Shown one piece after another: positions 17,223 to 25,463 of a DNA stretch of 64,000 nt; position 1 is the stretch's first letter; every line of letters begins with the position of its first letter. Under the pieces are notes generated by a model. The model was not told the DNA's origin, did not search any database, and saw nothing but the letters and a program-made list of their open reading frames with translations. Source of the DNA: Bog-473 sp963742035 (GTDB taxonomy: Bacteria > Actinomycetota > Acidimicrobiia > Acidimicrobiales > RAAP-2); NCBI GenBank assembly GCA_963742035.1, contig CAVUKH010000013.1:124001-188000 (forward strand), written 5' to 3'. A program made the position numbers and the translations under genes.

Positions 17223-18662
17223 ATGCAGTCACTCATCGGCATGGATGCCGCCTTCCTCTCGCTGGAGACGCCCACGACCCCGATGCATGTCGGCGTCGCG
17301 TTGGTGCTCGATCCCCCCGAGGGCACTCGCTCGCTGTTCTCACCGTCCACGCGCTACATGCAGATTCGCCGGGTCATTCAGCAGCGCCTGCACCTGATCG
17401 GCCCGCTGCGGCAACGTGCCGTCCGGGTGCCATTCGGGCTCCACCATCCGGTCTGGGTGGACGATCCCGAGTTCGACCTCGACGATCATCTCAGCCGGGC
17501 CAGCCTCCCGTCGCCGGGCGGCATGTCCGAGCTCGATGCCTTCGTGGCCGGTGTCATGAGCCGCCAGCTCGATCCTGATCGGCCGCTCTGGGAGATGCAC
17601 GTGGTCGAGGGGCTCGAGGGAGAGCGCGCGGCGTTGGTGGCCAAGGTGCATCACGCCATCCTCGACGGTGTCAGCGGTGCGTCCGTGCTGGCGGCCTTCC
17701 TGGACCTGACCCCGCGCACACGCATTGTGGCGTTGCCGCCCGACTGGAATCCCGAGCCGCTGCCCTCCAACACGCAGATGCTGCGGCACGCCGCCTCGTC
17801 GCTGGCCCGGCAGCCGGGTTCGACGCTCAACGCGCTGCAGGCAGGGGTGGAGGCGGTTGCCGATCTCGGCATGCACAATCGCGAACTGGCCGGCCGCGGC
17901 GAGCATGCACCTCCAGGGTTCTTCGCGGCGCCGCGCACCTCGTTCAACGGCGCCGTGTCGAACCGCAAGCGGTTTGCCGGCCTCTCCGTCCCCCTCGAGG
18001 ACGTGAAGCTGGTGAGCCGGGAGTTCGAGGCGACGGTGAACGACGTGATCCTGGCCTGCGTCTCGGGCGGCCTGCGCCGCCTGTTGGCCGCCCGCCGGGA
18101 GGAAGCCGAGGGGTCGTTGGTGGCCATGGTCCCGGTCTCGACGCGGGCCGAGGGGGAGTCCGAGGAGCTGGGGAACCAGATCTCGGGCATGCTGGTCTCG
18201 CTGGCCAGCGACATCGACGACCCGGTGGCCCGGCTCGACGCAATCTCGGAGTCGACCCGGGTGGCCAAGGAGCAGGAGAAGCTCCACGGTGGACGCTTCC
18301 TCGGGGACCTGGCTCAGATCGCCCTGCCGGCTCTGGCTTCCCGGGTGGCCCGGGCCATGGCGGGTACACGCCTCTTCGACAAGGTGCGTCCGCCCTTCAA
18401 CGTCACCGTGTCGAGCGTGCGGGTGCCGGATGTGCCGCTGTTCCTGGCCGGGAGCCGTGTCGCCGCCACCTACCCGGTCGGGCCCATGGCCGAGGGCATC
18501 GGTCTCAACGTCACCGCCTTCTCGTACCTGGGGCGGGTCTATTTCGGCTTGTTGGCCTGCCGCCGCCTCCTGCCGGAGCTCGACGAGGTGGCGGTGCACG
18601 TCGACGATGCGTTGGGTGAGCTGGTGGCGTGCGCGCTCGATGCCCGGGGGGCGACGGCATAG
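17223..18662 (+). CDS. Wax ester synthase/diacylglycerol acyltransferase (WS/DGAT)
   Basis: 479 residues from the ATG at 17,223, preceded by GGGAGGG. An in-frame ATG at 17,184 overlaps the dut stop and is possible, but the family begins with the MDAAFLS block found just after the chosen start. The active-site motif HHAILDG is at 143-149, followed by a typical C-terminal half (VNDVILACVSGGLRRLL; GPMAEGIGLNVTAFSY). The enzyme condenses acyl-CoA with diacylglycerol or fatty alcohol at the inner membrane, giving storage triacylglycerol or wax ester. Such genes are common in lipid-storing actinobacteria. A bidirectional hairpin follows the stop. Confidence 0.92.
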   Translation: MQSLIGMDAAFLSLETPTTPMHVGVALVLDPPEGTRSLFSPSTRYMQIRRVIQQRLHLIGPLRQRAVRVPFGLHHPVWVDDPEFDLDDHLSRASLPSPGGMSELDAFVAGVMSRQLDPDRPLWEMHVVEGLEGERAALVAKVHHAILDGVSGASVLAAFLDLTPRTRIVALPPDWNPEPLPSNTQMLRHAASSLARQPGSTLNALQAGVEAVADLGMHNRELAGRGEHAPPGFFAAPRTSFNGAVSNRKRFAGLSVPLEDVKLVSREFEATVNDVILACVSGGLRRLLAARREEAEGSLVAMVPVSTRAEGESEELGNQISGMLVSLASDIDDPVARLDAISESTRVAKEQEKLHGGRFLGDLAQIALPALASRVARAMAGTRLFDKVRPPFNVTVSSVRVPDVPLFLAGSRVAATYPVGPMAEGIGLNVTAFSYLGRVYFGLLACRRLLPELDEVAVHVDDALGELVACALDARGATA

Positions 18663-18664
18663 AC

Positions 18665-18687
18665 CCTCCGGTGCTCCCCGCCGGAGG
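18665..18687. terminator. Bidirectional hairpin between convergent genes
   Basis: CCTCCGG and CCGGAGG arms (7 bp) around a 9-base loop, sitting 3 bp after the WS/DGAT stop and 13 bp beyond the stop of the convergent secreted-protein gene. The position suggests it terminates both transcripts. Confidence 0.6.
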
Positions 18688-18699
18688 AGACCGAGAGGA

Positions 18700-19071
18700 C
18701 TACGAGCCGGATGTCGATCCGCTGCTCGAGCCCGAGAGGGGCGGAGCACCTTGCGGCGGGGCGCCGGATCCCGACGGAGGCGTCGTGCCGGTGCCGGATT
18801 TCGGTCCGCTGCCCATGTCGGGGCAGTTCTTGGTCGAGCCGGATCCGGAGCCGGAGGAGGAGCTCGAAGAGCCCGTTGCGGAGTTGCCCGAGCCGGTGCT
18901 GCCGGAGCTCGAGCTCGACGACGGTGCGGTGGGGGAGGACGAGCTGGAGCTGCCGCCCGAGTTGCCGGTGGTGGTGGACGTGGTCGCGGCATTGGCGACC
19001 AGCGCGCCGCCGGCGACGAGGCCCGAGGTCAGCGCGCCCACGGCCAGGACGTTGCGGAGGCGGATCTGCAT
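18700..19071 (-). CDS. Small secreted Ser/Gly/Thr-rich protein
   Basis: 123 residues. A clear signal peptide is present: QIRLRNVLAVGA, a hydrophobic core, and an ANA-type cleavage site at about residue 28. The mature part is almost entirely Ser, Gly, Thr and Pro, with a single cysteine (TKNCPDMG) and no predicted fold. Such chains in actinobacteria are usually cell-wall-associated spacers or heavily glycosylated. No family is recognised. The start was chosen because the signal peptide begins there; the frame is open upstream but loses protein character. Confidence 0.65.
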   Translation of the reverse strand: MQIRLRNVLAVGALTSGLVAGGALVANAATTSTTTGNSGGSSSSSSPTAPSSSSSSGSTGSGNSATGSSSSSSGSGSGSTKNCPDMGSGPKSGTGTTPPSGSGAPPQGAPPLSGSSSGSTSGS

Positions 19072-19307
19072 GGTGGTGTGCCCTTTCGTCTGTGTCGAAC
19101 GCCGGCCCGTTCGGACCGGTAGCGCAGACGATGCGCTCCAAATCTGAGCGCGACCGCAGAATGACGTAGGCCGGTGCGGGGAGTCACACGACGAACGTGT
19201 GACGATGCACAGCAAGGACCAGCAACGACGCACAGGCCCCGCGACGGCAGCGTTCAGGTGGACGGTGGTTGCTCCACAGGGCCCACACAGTGGAGGGCCC
19301 GAAGTGC

Positions 19308-20087
19308 TCAGCCCTTGGCGGCGCGCCAGCAGTAGGAGCGCATCGGGACGTCGATGGTGTCGAGCCCGGCGAACGGCTCGTGCGTGTCGAGGAAGCGGGT
19401 CATGGCCTCGAGATGCGCGCGGCGAGTGCTCTCCTCCATGGTGATGACAGCACTGTACGTCGCGGACAGCGCCACCAGGTCCGCCTTGGTCATCGCCCGG
19501 GTCCACCGAAACAGCGTGGTCTCCGGCTGGAGGAAGGGGCTGCCCCCACCGGCGTCGACGCTCACGAGGTGCCGTCGCCTCCGCTGGCCGTCCACGTCGT
19601 TCTTCTCTTCCGGGCTGAAGATGATGCCGCCGGCCCACAGTGACCGCATCCAGTCGACCGAGCGGTCCGGTCCGGTCCAGACGAGCGCCAGCCGGCCGCC
19701 GGGGCGGAGCACCCTGGCGACCTCGGGGATGGCACGCGACTCGTCGACCCAGTGCCAGGCCGACTGGGCGACGACCACGTCGACGGACGACGCGGGTGCC
19801 GGGATCTCCTCGGCTTGACCGGCCAGCACCTCGACACCCGGGTCGGCGGCGGCCAGGACGGCCCGCATGCGGTCGTCGGGTTCCACCGCGGTCACGTGGT
19901 CGACCCGATCGACCAGCAGGCGCGTGAGGAGACCCGTCCCGGCGCCGAGTTCGATCACGTCGGTGGCACCCGAGGGAAGGAGCCAGTCGAGCGCTTCGGC
20001 CGAGGGACCTGACCGGAGACGGTTGTACTCGTCAGCGACCTCGCCGAAGGAGCGACTCAGGATGGCCGTGTTCTCGTCCTGGCGCAT
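19308..20087 (-). CDS. Class I SAM-dependent methyltransferase (Methyltransf_11-like)
   Basis: 259 residues from ATG at 20,087; the longer in-frame start lacks family-like sequence. Motif I is VIELGAGTGLLTRLLVDR, motif post-I VTAVEPDDRMRAVL, motif II SVDVVVAQSAWHWVD, followed by VARVLRPGGRLALVW. The pattern matches the small-molecule/quinone-type methyltransferases, and the WHW segment is typical of the family close to trans-aconitate methyltransferase-like proteins. Substrate unknown. It lies just left of the tRNA-Gly that marks the island boundary, so it belongs to the stable chromosome. Confidence 0.87.
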   Translation of the reverse strand: MRQDENTAILSRSFGEVADEYNRLRSGPSAEALDWLLPSGATDVIELGAGTGLLTRLLVDRVDHVTAVEPDDRMRAVLAAADPGVEVLAGQAEEIPAPASSVDVVVAQSAWHWVDESRAIPEVARVLRPGGRLALVWTGPDRSVDWMRSLWAGGIIFSPEEKNDVDGQRRRRHLVSVDAGGGSPFLQPETTLFRWTRAMTKADLVALSATYSAVITMEESTRRAHLEAMTRFLDTHEPFAGLDTIDVPMRSYCWRAAKG

Positions 20088-20218
20088 GCCCGCCAATGTA
20101 GCGAGACACCGACTCAGTTGCCCCCATTGGTGCGGGTGACCTCGGGTTCTTCCGTCCTCGCCGAGGACAGCTTGCCTCTCCGACGACACGGTGTCGGCGA
20201 GGTAATGTAGTCACCCAC

Positions 20219-20290
20219 GCGGAAGTGGCGCAGTGGTAGCGCATCACCTTGCCAAGGTGAGGGTCGCGGGTTCGAATCCCGTCTTCCGCT
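20219..20290 (+). tRNA. tRNA-Gly (anticodon GCC)
   Basis: 72 nt. The acceptor arms GCGGAAG / CTTCCGC pair fully, with discriminator T. The D-arm holds GCGCAGTGGTAGCGC, the anticodon arm is CACCTTGCCAAGGTG with GCC in the loop, and the T-arm contains GGTTCGAATCC. CCA is not encoded. Its 3' part is the integration target of the neighbouring element and is repeated at 26,874. Confidence 0.96.
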
Positions 20291-20302
20291 CTCGAAACGG
20301 CG
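20245..20302 (+). repeat. att repeat A (attL, within and just after tRNA-Gly)
   Basis: 58 bp identical to 26,874-26,931: the anticodon arm, T-arm and acceptor end of tRNA-Gly plus 12 bp beyond. Weaker similarity continues into the integrase leader and its first codons, showing that the partner site once also bordered an integrase gene. Confidence 0.9.
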
Positions 20303-20354
20303 TCCTCTAGCTGGGCCGATGTGCGGCCGCTCGCTGGTTCAGTTCACTGTATCT

Positions 20355-20384
20355 GCCCATCACCGCCCATCACTTGCCCATCAC
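20355..20384 (+). repeat. Three GCCCATCAC iterons in the integrase leader
   Basis: GCCCATCAC occurs at 20,355, 20,365 and 20,376, spaced 10 and 11 bp, about one helical turn. They lie between the att core and the integrase start. Arm-type binding sites for integrase, or an excisionase/autoregulation site, are the likely meaning. A decayed set lies at the equivalent place near 26,983-27,011. Confidence 0.7.
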
Positions 20385-20401
20385 GGGACAAGGCTGGAGC
20401 G

Positions 20402-21568
20402 ATGGATGCGGCCAAGGGTTCAATTCGTCAGCGAGGGAGTGGCTCTTTCGAGCTGCGCGTCTATGGAGGGACCGACCCAAGGTCGGGAAGGCGCCGCTGG
20501 CTGACGCGCACCGTGCGCGGCGACCGGTCAGATGCCTTGCGAGAGCTCAAGGCTTTAGCAGCGCACGCCAACATCGCGCCGGCGGTCGGGGCCCATACCA
20601 CCGTCGCTGCCCTTCTCGATCAATGGGTCGCCCGTGGTCGAGCCACGTGGTCTCCGACCACCATTCGCAATCTCACATCGATCGTCGAGCGCCACCTCAA
20701 GCCAGGTCTTGGCGACATCTTGGTGGGCGACCTCACCACGGCCATCGTGGACGAGTTCTATGAGGACCTGCGCTCTGGGGGTCGAATCGACGGCAAGCCT
20801 CTGGCGGTCGGCACCGTGCGACGCATCCACTCTGCACTCCACGCCGCACTAGCCCAGGCGCAACGTTGGTCCTGGGTGTTCGAGAACGTCGCCCACCTCG
20901 CAACTCCGCCTAGAGGTGAACCGACCGAAATGCGACCTCCCACGCCAGGACAAGTGGCACAGCTTCTCGAGTTCGTGGCTCGTAACCCGACCCTTCAGCT
21001 CTATCTGACCTTGGCGGCCACAACCGGAGCCCGCCGAGGACAACTTCTCGCCCTTCGGTGGATCGACGTGGATCTCCTCGGAGGAAGTCTCTCGATTCAG
21101 CGATCTCTAGTCGAAGGACCGGACGGTCCGCTCCTCGTGCCCACCAAGACACGTCGTTCCTATCGGGTAGCTCTCGATGCAGCCAGTCTCGAGCTCCTGC
21201 GACGAGAACACCGAGTTGTGGAGGCGGATGGAGGTGTGGCGCCCCACGAGGGTCGCTTTGTCTTCAGCTCCGACACGGCGAGCAATAGGCCATGGTCTCC
21301 GAACTATGTGACCAAGCGTTTCATCAGGATGCGCCGAGCTGCCGGGCTCAGTCACTTCCGACTGCACGATCTCCGACATTTCATGGCCACTCAGATGCTC
21401 GATGCCGGCGTCCCCATCCCGATCGTGGCGGCGCGCCTCTGTCATGCCCGAGCTTCGACCACACTCAACGTGTATGCCCACGCTGTGCCCGGTGGAGATA
21501 GGTCAGCCGCAGAGGTTCTGTGGCAAAGACTCGATGAAGCTCGGGGCTCAGCGCCGACGGAGGACTAG
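20402..21568 (+). CDS. Tyrosine-type site-specific integrase
   Basis: 388 residues from the ATG at 20,402. The longer open frame reads through the att region, and the conserved N terminus MDAAKGSIRQR starts here. The order is an AP2-like/arm-binding N terminus (residues about 5-60), an SAM-like core-binding domain (about 65-170), and the catalytic domain. Catalytic residues are Arg211 (TGARRGQLLAL), Lys249, His322 and Arg325 (LHDLRHFMAT), His348 and the nucleophile Tyr358 (TTLNVYAH). All are present, so the enzyme looks active. It should recombine the tRNA-Gly 3' end with the element's att site. A six-base-pair hairpin follows the stop directly. Confidence 0.93.
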   Translation: MDAAKGSIRQRGSGSFELRVYGGTDPRSGRRRWLTRTVRGDRSDALRELKALAAHANIAPAVGAHTTVAALLDQWVARGRATWSPTTIRNLTSIVERHLKPGLGDILVGDLTTAIVDEFYEDLRSGGRIDGKPLAVGTVRRIHSALHAALAQAQRWSWVFENVAHLATPPRGEPTEMRPPTPGQVAQLLEFVARNPTLQLYLTLAATTGARRGQLLALRWIDVDLLGGSLSIQRSLVEGPDGPLLVPTKTRRSYRVALDAASLELLRREHRVVEADGGVAPHEGRFVFSSDTASNRPWSPNYVTKRFIRMRRAAGLSHFRLHDLRHFMATQMLDAGVPIPIVAARLCHARASTTLNVYAHAVPGGDRSAAEVLWQRLDEARGSAPTED

Positions 21569-21583
21569 CGGCGGCTTCCGCCG
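21569..21583. terminator. Hairpin between integrase and convergent Met-rich protein gene
   Basis: CGGCGG-CTT-CCGCCG begins at the base after the integrase stop and lies 20 bp from the end of the convergent gene. Short stem, no T-run. Confidence 0.5.
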
Positions 21584-21603
21584 ATCCGCAAGAAACAGGA
21601 AGT

Positions 21604-23598
21604 TCACGAGCTCGTCTGCATCGTTGCGGCTTCAACAACCTGGATGTCAGGCGGTTGGATCGCAAGTGGTCCGCCGGCGACGGGAACCTGCCACACCATG
21701 GTCATGTAGGGAGTCGGTCCGGTTGTTGAACCCGCCGCACATGGCGCGAACCCGGAAATCATCAGAGGTACTGCGGGGGATCCCGTCTCGGGGACACAGA
21801 GCCCGGTTCGTTCGTGCCACTGGACGAGCGAGCCATAGGGCATTGGCGGATCATCGATGATTGACGCGGGGAGCAGGTACATCGCAGCAGCAAGAACTTG
21901 CTCGCCCGAAGGTGTCGTGGCGTAAACGAGTCCATCGACGGCCGAGGGATCGAGTGTGCGGCCAGCGGACTGATTGGCAGTGACAACGGTCGGGTTCACG
22001 TAATAGACGATCGGGTAGTGGGTCGGACTGACCGGTTCGTATCCTGCAGCTTGCGCTGCCGCTGGCGTGGAGTAGCGAGCCACTGCCTGACTTGTGGCTT
22101 GGACGTACTGGGTTGTACCGATCTGCTCGGAGAAGGTCGGCTCCTTGGCGCAGCCCGATTTGGCCATGTGGATCTTGTCCGCACTGTTCGAGCCGTTGGC
22201 CAACAGCTCCTGGGCCTCCGCCGCGGGCAACGCCGGACCGGTGTAGTGCCAGTTGGATTTGGTGGTGTTCAGTCCAGCCGCCGCACTGGCGTCGGCTCCG
22301 TTCATGTTCATGTTGGTGCCCGGGCCAGCCATGACCATGTTCGGCGTGTTCTGGACGTCCAGCCCAGTCCTCGGCGCCCCGTTGTTCCCTCGGGTACAGG
22401 TGGCGGTTGTCGATGTCCCGCCGCCCGAGCCCGAGGTCGCCCCGGACATGCCAGTCATGCCGGCCATGGCGGTGCTGGTCGACTCCTGGGCAGCCACCGG
22501 GTAGACCGCGCTGAGGAAGAGCCCTGCCATGAGGGCCAACAGGCTCCCCAGCACCAACACGGGATATCGAAAGAGCGCAGTCGAGAACGGGGACAGCCAA
22601 GACCTCGCATCAGGCAGCACGGCAGGCACCATGGCCAACGCCAGGAGCACGATCAGCGGGCCGGTATTGGGGTCAGTTCCCGAGCCCGTAAAGATGCCAC
22701 CGAGACCCTGGCCGCTCACCCAGAAGAACGTCGCCAACAATCCGCCAGCAGCCAAGAACGGAGTCGGTCGGCGGAACACCAGGGGCCCGAATCCGACGAC
22801 GAGGGATCCGATGGCCAGGAGCCATGTGGTCCACACCCCGCCGCTGCCGAAATGGTTGCCGAAGCTGTTGAGAAAGTGGGAGTAGGTGCTCGGCTCCCCC
22901 GACGACATGCCCGTGATCGCACTCGACACCGACGTCGGTGTCCGGTTGTTGGGGAGGAGGAACAGAATCGCCGCCAGCGACCAGTACCCGCACCACACCA
23001 GGGACGGAGTCACCGCCCCGCCGATGCCCATTCCGGCGGCCGAGGATGCGACGCCGACGCTCGGTTCGGTTTCCTCGCCCTCGTCTGCGGGAGCGGACCG
23101 CGGCCAGGCCATAAGGCCGATCAGGCCATAGAGGAAGACCGAGCCCGGGGCGCCGGTAAGGGCTGACGCAGATCCGGTCAAGATCAGGCCGAGGCCTTCC
23201 CCGAAGAACCAGACGCCGAAGGCCCAGAAGAACGAAACGACAAGGGCGGGCCGCACGGTCCGGCGGAACAGTAACCCCAGTCCGATCGCCACCTGAATCA
23301 GCGCAAAGAAGGTGTTCCAGACTGCGACGTGGGGCCCGACGAAGTTGCCCACGTTTGTGATGATCCACCGGATCACGTCGGGCTGGTTCTGGGCGTTGTT
23401 CAGCAAGTAGGTCGTGGTGAAGCCGTTGCCGAACATGTAGGGCTGGAACTGGAGGCCCGCATCGAGCAGCCAAAAGAGTCCCAAGATGATCTGGAGCACC
23501 CGTTGTGTCCGTACCAGGCGGAAGTCCCTGCGTCGGCCCGTGGTCGTAGCTTCGGTGACGTCAACCATGTTTCGCGGTCCCCCAGTCGATCCATCCAT
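21604..23598 (-). CDS. Polytopic membrane protein with methionine-rich extracytoplasmic domain
   Basis: 664 residues from the ATG at 23,598; the ATG at 23,568 (residue 11) has a better GGGGA site and may be the true start. Residues 30-370 contain about 8-10 hydrophobic segments, beginning VLQIILGLFWLLDAGLQFQPYMF. After the last segment (about 345-370) come Met/Ser/Gly-rich stretches, MAGMTGMSG at 378-386 and NMVMAGPGTNMNMN at 420-433. A larger soluble C-terminal domain follows with Cys at 483 and a conserved-looking HYPIVYYVNP block. Methionine-rich motifs of this kind bind copper in periplasmic copper proteins. It is third in an apparent operon after CtaG and Sco1, which supports copper delivery or storage. 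No named family is recognised. Confidence 0.75.
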   Translation of the reverse strand: MDGSTGGPRNMVDVTEATTTGRRRDFRLVRTQRVLQIILGLFWLLDAGLQFQPYMFGNGFTTTYLLNNAQNQPDVIRWIITNVGNFVGPHVAVWNTFFALIQVAIGLGLLFRRTVRPALVVSFFWAFGVWFFGEGLGLILTGSASALTGAPGSVFLYGLIGLMAWPRSAPADEGEETEPSVGVASSAAGMGIGGAVTPSLVWCGYWSLAAILFLLPNNRTPTSVSSAITGMSSGEPSTYSHFLNSFGNHFGSGGVWTTWLLAIGSLVVGFGPLVFRRPTPFLAAGGLLATFFWVSGQGLGGIFTGSGTDPNTGPLIVLLALAMVPAVLPDARSWLSPFSTALFRYPVLVLGSLLALMAGLFLSAVYPVAAQESTSTAMAGMTGMSGATSGSGGGTSTTATCTRGNNGAPRTGLDVQNTPNMVMAGPGTNMNMNGADASAAAGLNTTKSNWHYTGPALPAAEAQELLANGSNSADKIHMAKSGCAKEPTFSEQIGTTQYVQATSQAVARYSTPAAAQAAGYEPVSPTHYPIVYYVNPTVVTANQSAGRTLDPSAVDGLVYATTPSGEQVLAAAMYLLPASIIDDPPMPYGSLVQWHERTGLCVPETGSPAVPLMISGFAPCAAGSTTGPTPYMTMVWQVPVAGGPLAIQPPDIQVVEAATMQTSS

Positions 23599-23670
23599 GT
23601 CGGCTTTGTCTCACCAGGCCGTACGGAGCGGCTCCGATCCCAGATGTCCGGCGGAGGCGGTCGGGCGCCA

Positions 23671-24450
23671 TCAGGTGTTCGCGATCCCCGGGATGTTCTG
23701 ACCCACCAGCCAGCTGATGGAGCTCAGCGCGTCGGAGAGGGTCCAGTTGGGATGGCCCTGGTGGTCGAGGTTCTGCACGCCGCCGCCGTTGAGCAGATTC
23801 GTCAGCTTCTGATCAAGGTGTCCATTGAGATTGGGTGGATTCGAATCGCTGAATCGCTCGTGCCCCGAGGCGTCGATGAGGAAGTAGCCGTCGGTGTGGT
23901 CGACGTCGTAGGTGAGCGGCGTGCCCGTATACCAATCGATCTTGGCCGGTTGCTCCTCTGGGACGATCTGCACCGAGACGCCGAGGAACTTCCACAGCGC
24001 ATTCAGATTGGCCGGGGTGCCAGTGGCCATGACCCAATCGGCTCCGAACTCCTTGGAATAAGCAGCAAGACGAGCAGGGGTGTCGCGCCCGGGGTCCACG
24101 GTGATCTCCATGAACACCACCTTGCTTCCCAAACCTGCTGCTCGGACGTCGCGTTGCAAGGCGATGAAGGCACCGGTGATGAGTGGGCATTCGTCCTGGC
24201 AGAGGGAGAGAAACGGAGCCATCACGATGTCCTTGCCGCGGTAAGCAGCGAGCGAGGTGGGCGCCCCGGAACTCGAGATGAGCTGGACATTCGGTATGGC
24301 CCGGTTCTCGACGACGCCCTGCGAGGCCGGCGGAGCCGGTGGATCGCCCGAGTTTCCACACGCCGTCAGCAAGGTTCCGAGAACGACGAACACCGTGAAG
24401 ACCGCAGCGGCCGATCGCCCTCGGCGAATCCTTCTCGACCGAGGACTCAC
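23671..24450 (-). CDS. Sco1/SenC-type copper chaperone lipoprotein
   Basis: 259 residues from a GTG that overlaps the CtaG stop (GTGA). An N-terminal lipoprotein signal ends in LLTAC with Cys31 as lipid site. The thioredoxin-fold Sco domain has the copper-binding CxxxC as LCQDECP (Cys84, Cys88), followed by ITVDPGRDTPARLAAY and the third ligand His185 in YDVDHTDGYF. All three copper ligands are therefore present. Sco proteins load the CuA site of cytochrome c oxidase from the outer face of the membrane. Translational coupling to CtaG fits a joint role in oxidase metallation. Confidence 0.9.
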   Translation of the reverse strand: MSPRSRRIRRGRSAAAVFTVFVVLGTLLTACGNSGDPPAPPASQGVVENRAIPNVQLISSSGAPTSLAAYRGKDIVMAPFLSLCQDECPLITGAFIALQRDVRAAGLGSKVVFMEITVDPGRDTPARLAAYSKEFGADWVMATGTPANLNALWKFLGVSVQIVPEEQPAKIDWYTGTPLTYDVDHTDGYFLIDASGHERFSDSNPPNLNGHLDQKLTNLLNGGGVQNLDHQGHPNWTLSDALSSISWLVGQNIPGIANT

Positions 24451-25355
24451 GGCCCCGAAGAAACGGGGGAAGGACTCGAGCCTGCTTCCCGCTCCGCATC
24501 CAGCTGTCGATCGACTCGAACTGCTCTGCGCTCGTCCATGTGCATCCAACGCAGTGCCACGGGAATCATCGGCCACAGCATGAGAGTGTCGCCGACCACC
24601 CACATGATGTCGCCCCCCACGTGGAGATCTGTGACGTAAGAAGGCCCCCAGGTCCGGTGTGTGGCGAAGTATGCAGGGAAGAGTTCGCTGTGGGCACCCG
24701 TCAAAGACAGGCCGGTGAAGGTGTCGATCGGGATCGCCAGGAACAGGTAGAAGAACTGCAAAGCGGGGTGGAGGCGATAGGCGTTGGGATCGCTGCCGAA
24801 GATTTGACGCCAAAACAGGTACCCCACGACGAGAAAGGCCAGGTGCTCGGCGTTGTGGACGCTCTCGTGTTCGAGCGTCAGGTTGTACCAACTCGTCAGA
24901 TGACTGACGGGGATGATCACGGCATAGAGGACGAAGGCCGTGACCGGATGACCGAAGAGCTTGGCCACCCGCGAGCGCAAGGCCTCGGTGACGACGATGT
25001 GCGCCGTGCCCGAGGTCGAGCGCCAAGCCAGGTCCAAAGGAGATGCGATGGCAAAGAGGGGAGCCGCCACCATGATGAGGATCAAGTGCTGGACCATGTG
25101 GTCCCAGAACAGCTCGCCGTCATAGACGCCGACGAAGCTAAAGATGCCCACGCCCGTTGTGAAGAGCGCACCGAGCCAGGCCACCGTTTTGCCGACCGAC
25201 CACGGGTGGCGCGGGTGCCGAGTGTTGTTGCGCTTGACGGCCCAGAGATACAGGACCAGCGCCACCAGGATCATCGCCACCGGGACGAAATCGAACTGCG
25301 TCGAGACGAACTCATGGCCCGCCAGTGGCGGAAGGGAGTCATCATCGAGAAGCAC
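24447..25355 (-). CDS. ctaG: CtaG-type cytochrome c oxidase assembly membrane protein (caa3_CtaG)
   Basis: 302 residues from a GTG at 25,355, just 10 bp from the operator. The frame stays open further upstream but loses protein character. About seven hydrophobic segments are visible. The family block WDHMVQHLILIMVAAPLFA starts near residue 84 (His86, His90), and further histidines lie in HNAEHLAFLVVGYLFW and ALQFFYLFLAIP. Caa3_CtaG proteins help to assemble the CuB centre of haem-copper oxidases. No ribosome-binding site is visible before this GTG, so the mRNA may be leaderless, with the operator over the promoter. Confidence 0.87.
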   Translation of the reverse strand: MLLDDDSLPPLAGHEFVSTQFDFVPVAMILVALVLYLWAVKRNNTRHPRHPWSVGKTVAWLGALFTTGVGIFSFVGVYDGELFWDHMVQHLILIMVAAPLFAIASPLDLAWRSTSGTAHIVVTEALRSRVAKLFGHPVTAFVLYAVIIPVSHLTSWYNLTLEHESVHNAEHLAFLVVGYLFWRQIFGSDPNAYRLHPALQFFYLFLAIPIDTFTGLSLTGAHSELFPAYFATHRTWGPSYVTDLHVGGDIMWVVGDTLMLWPMIPVALRWMHMDERRAVRVDRQLDAEREAGSSPSPVSSGP

Positions 25356-25365
25356 GCCGGCGACG

Positions 25366-25406
25366 GTACTACTACAGAGCGTAGTAGTACAACTACGGTG
25401 CGTAGT
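25366..25406. promoter_or_regulatory. Twin BlaI/CopY-type operators between divergent ctaG and blaI-like genes
   Basis: The first dyad, 25,366-25,390, has perfect 10-bp arms GTACTACTAC / GTAGTAGTAC around 5 bases. The second core, ACTAC-N5-GTAGT, is at 25,392-25,406. The two core centres are 21 bp apart, two helical turns, suiting cooperative binding of two dimers. BlaI/MecI/CopY repressors are known to bind dyads with TACA/TGTA or ACTAC/GTAGT arms. The site starts 10 bp upstream of the ctaG start and 57-98 bp upstream of the repressor start, so it likely controls both. Confidence 0.85.
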
Positions 25407-25463
25407 AGTAGAACTAAGGACGATGATCGACGTTGCGATGAACTTGGGCCAGGAAGGTCGGCG

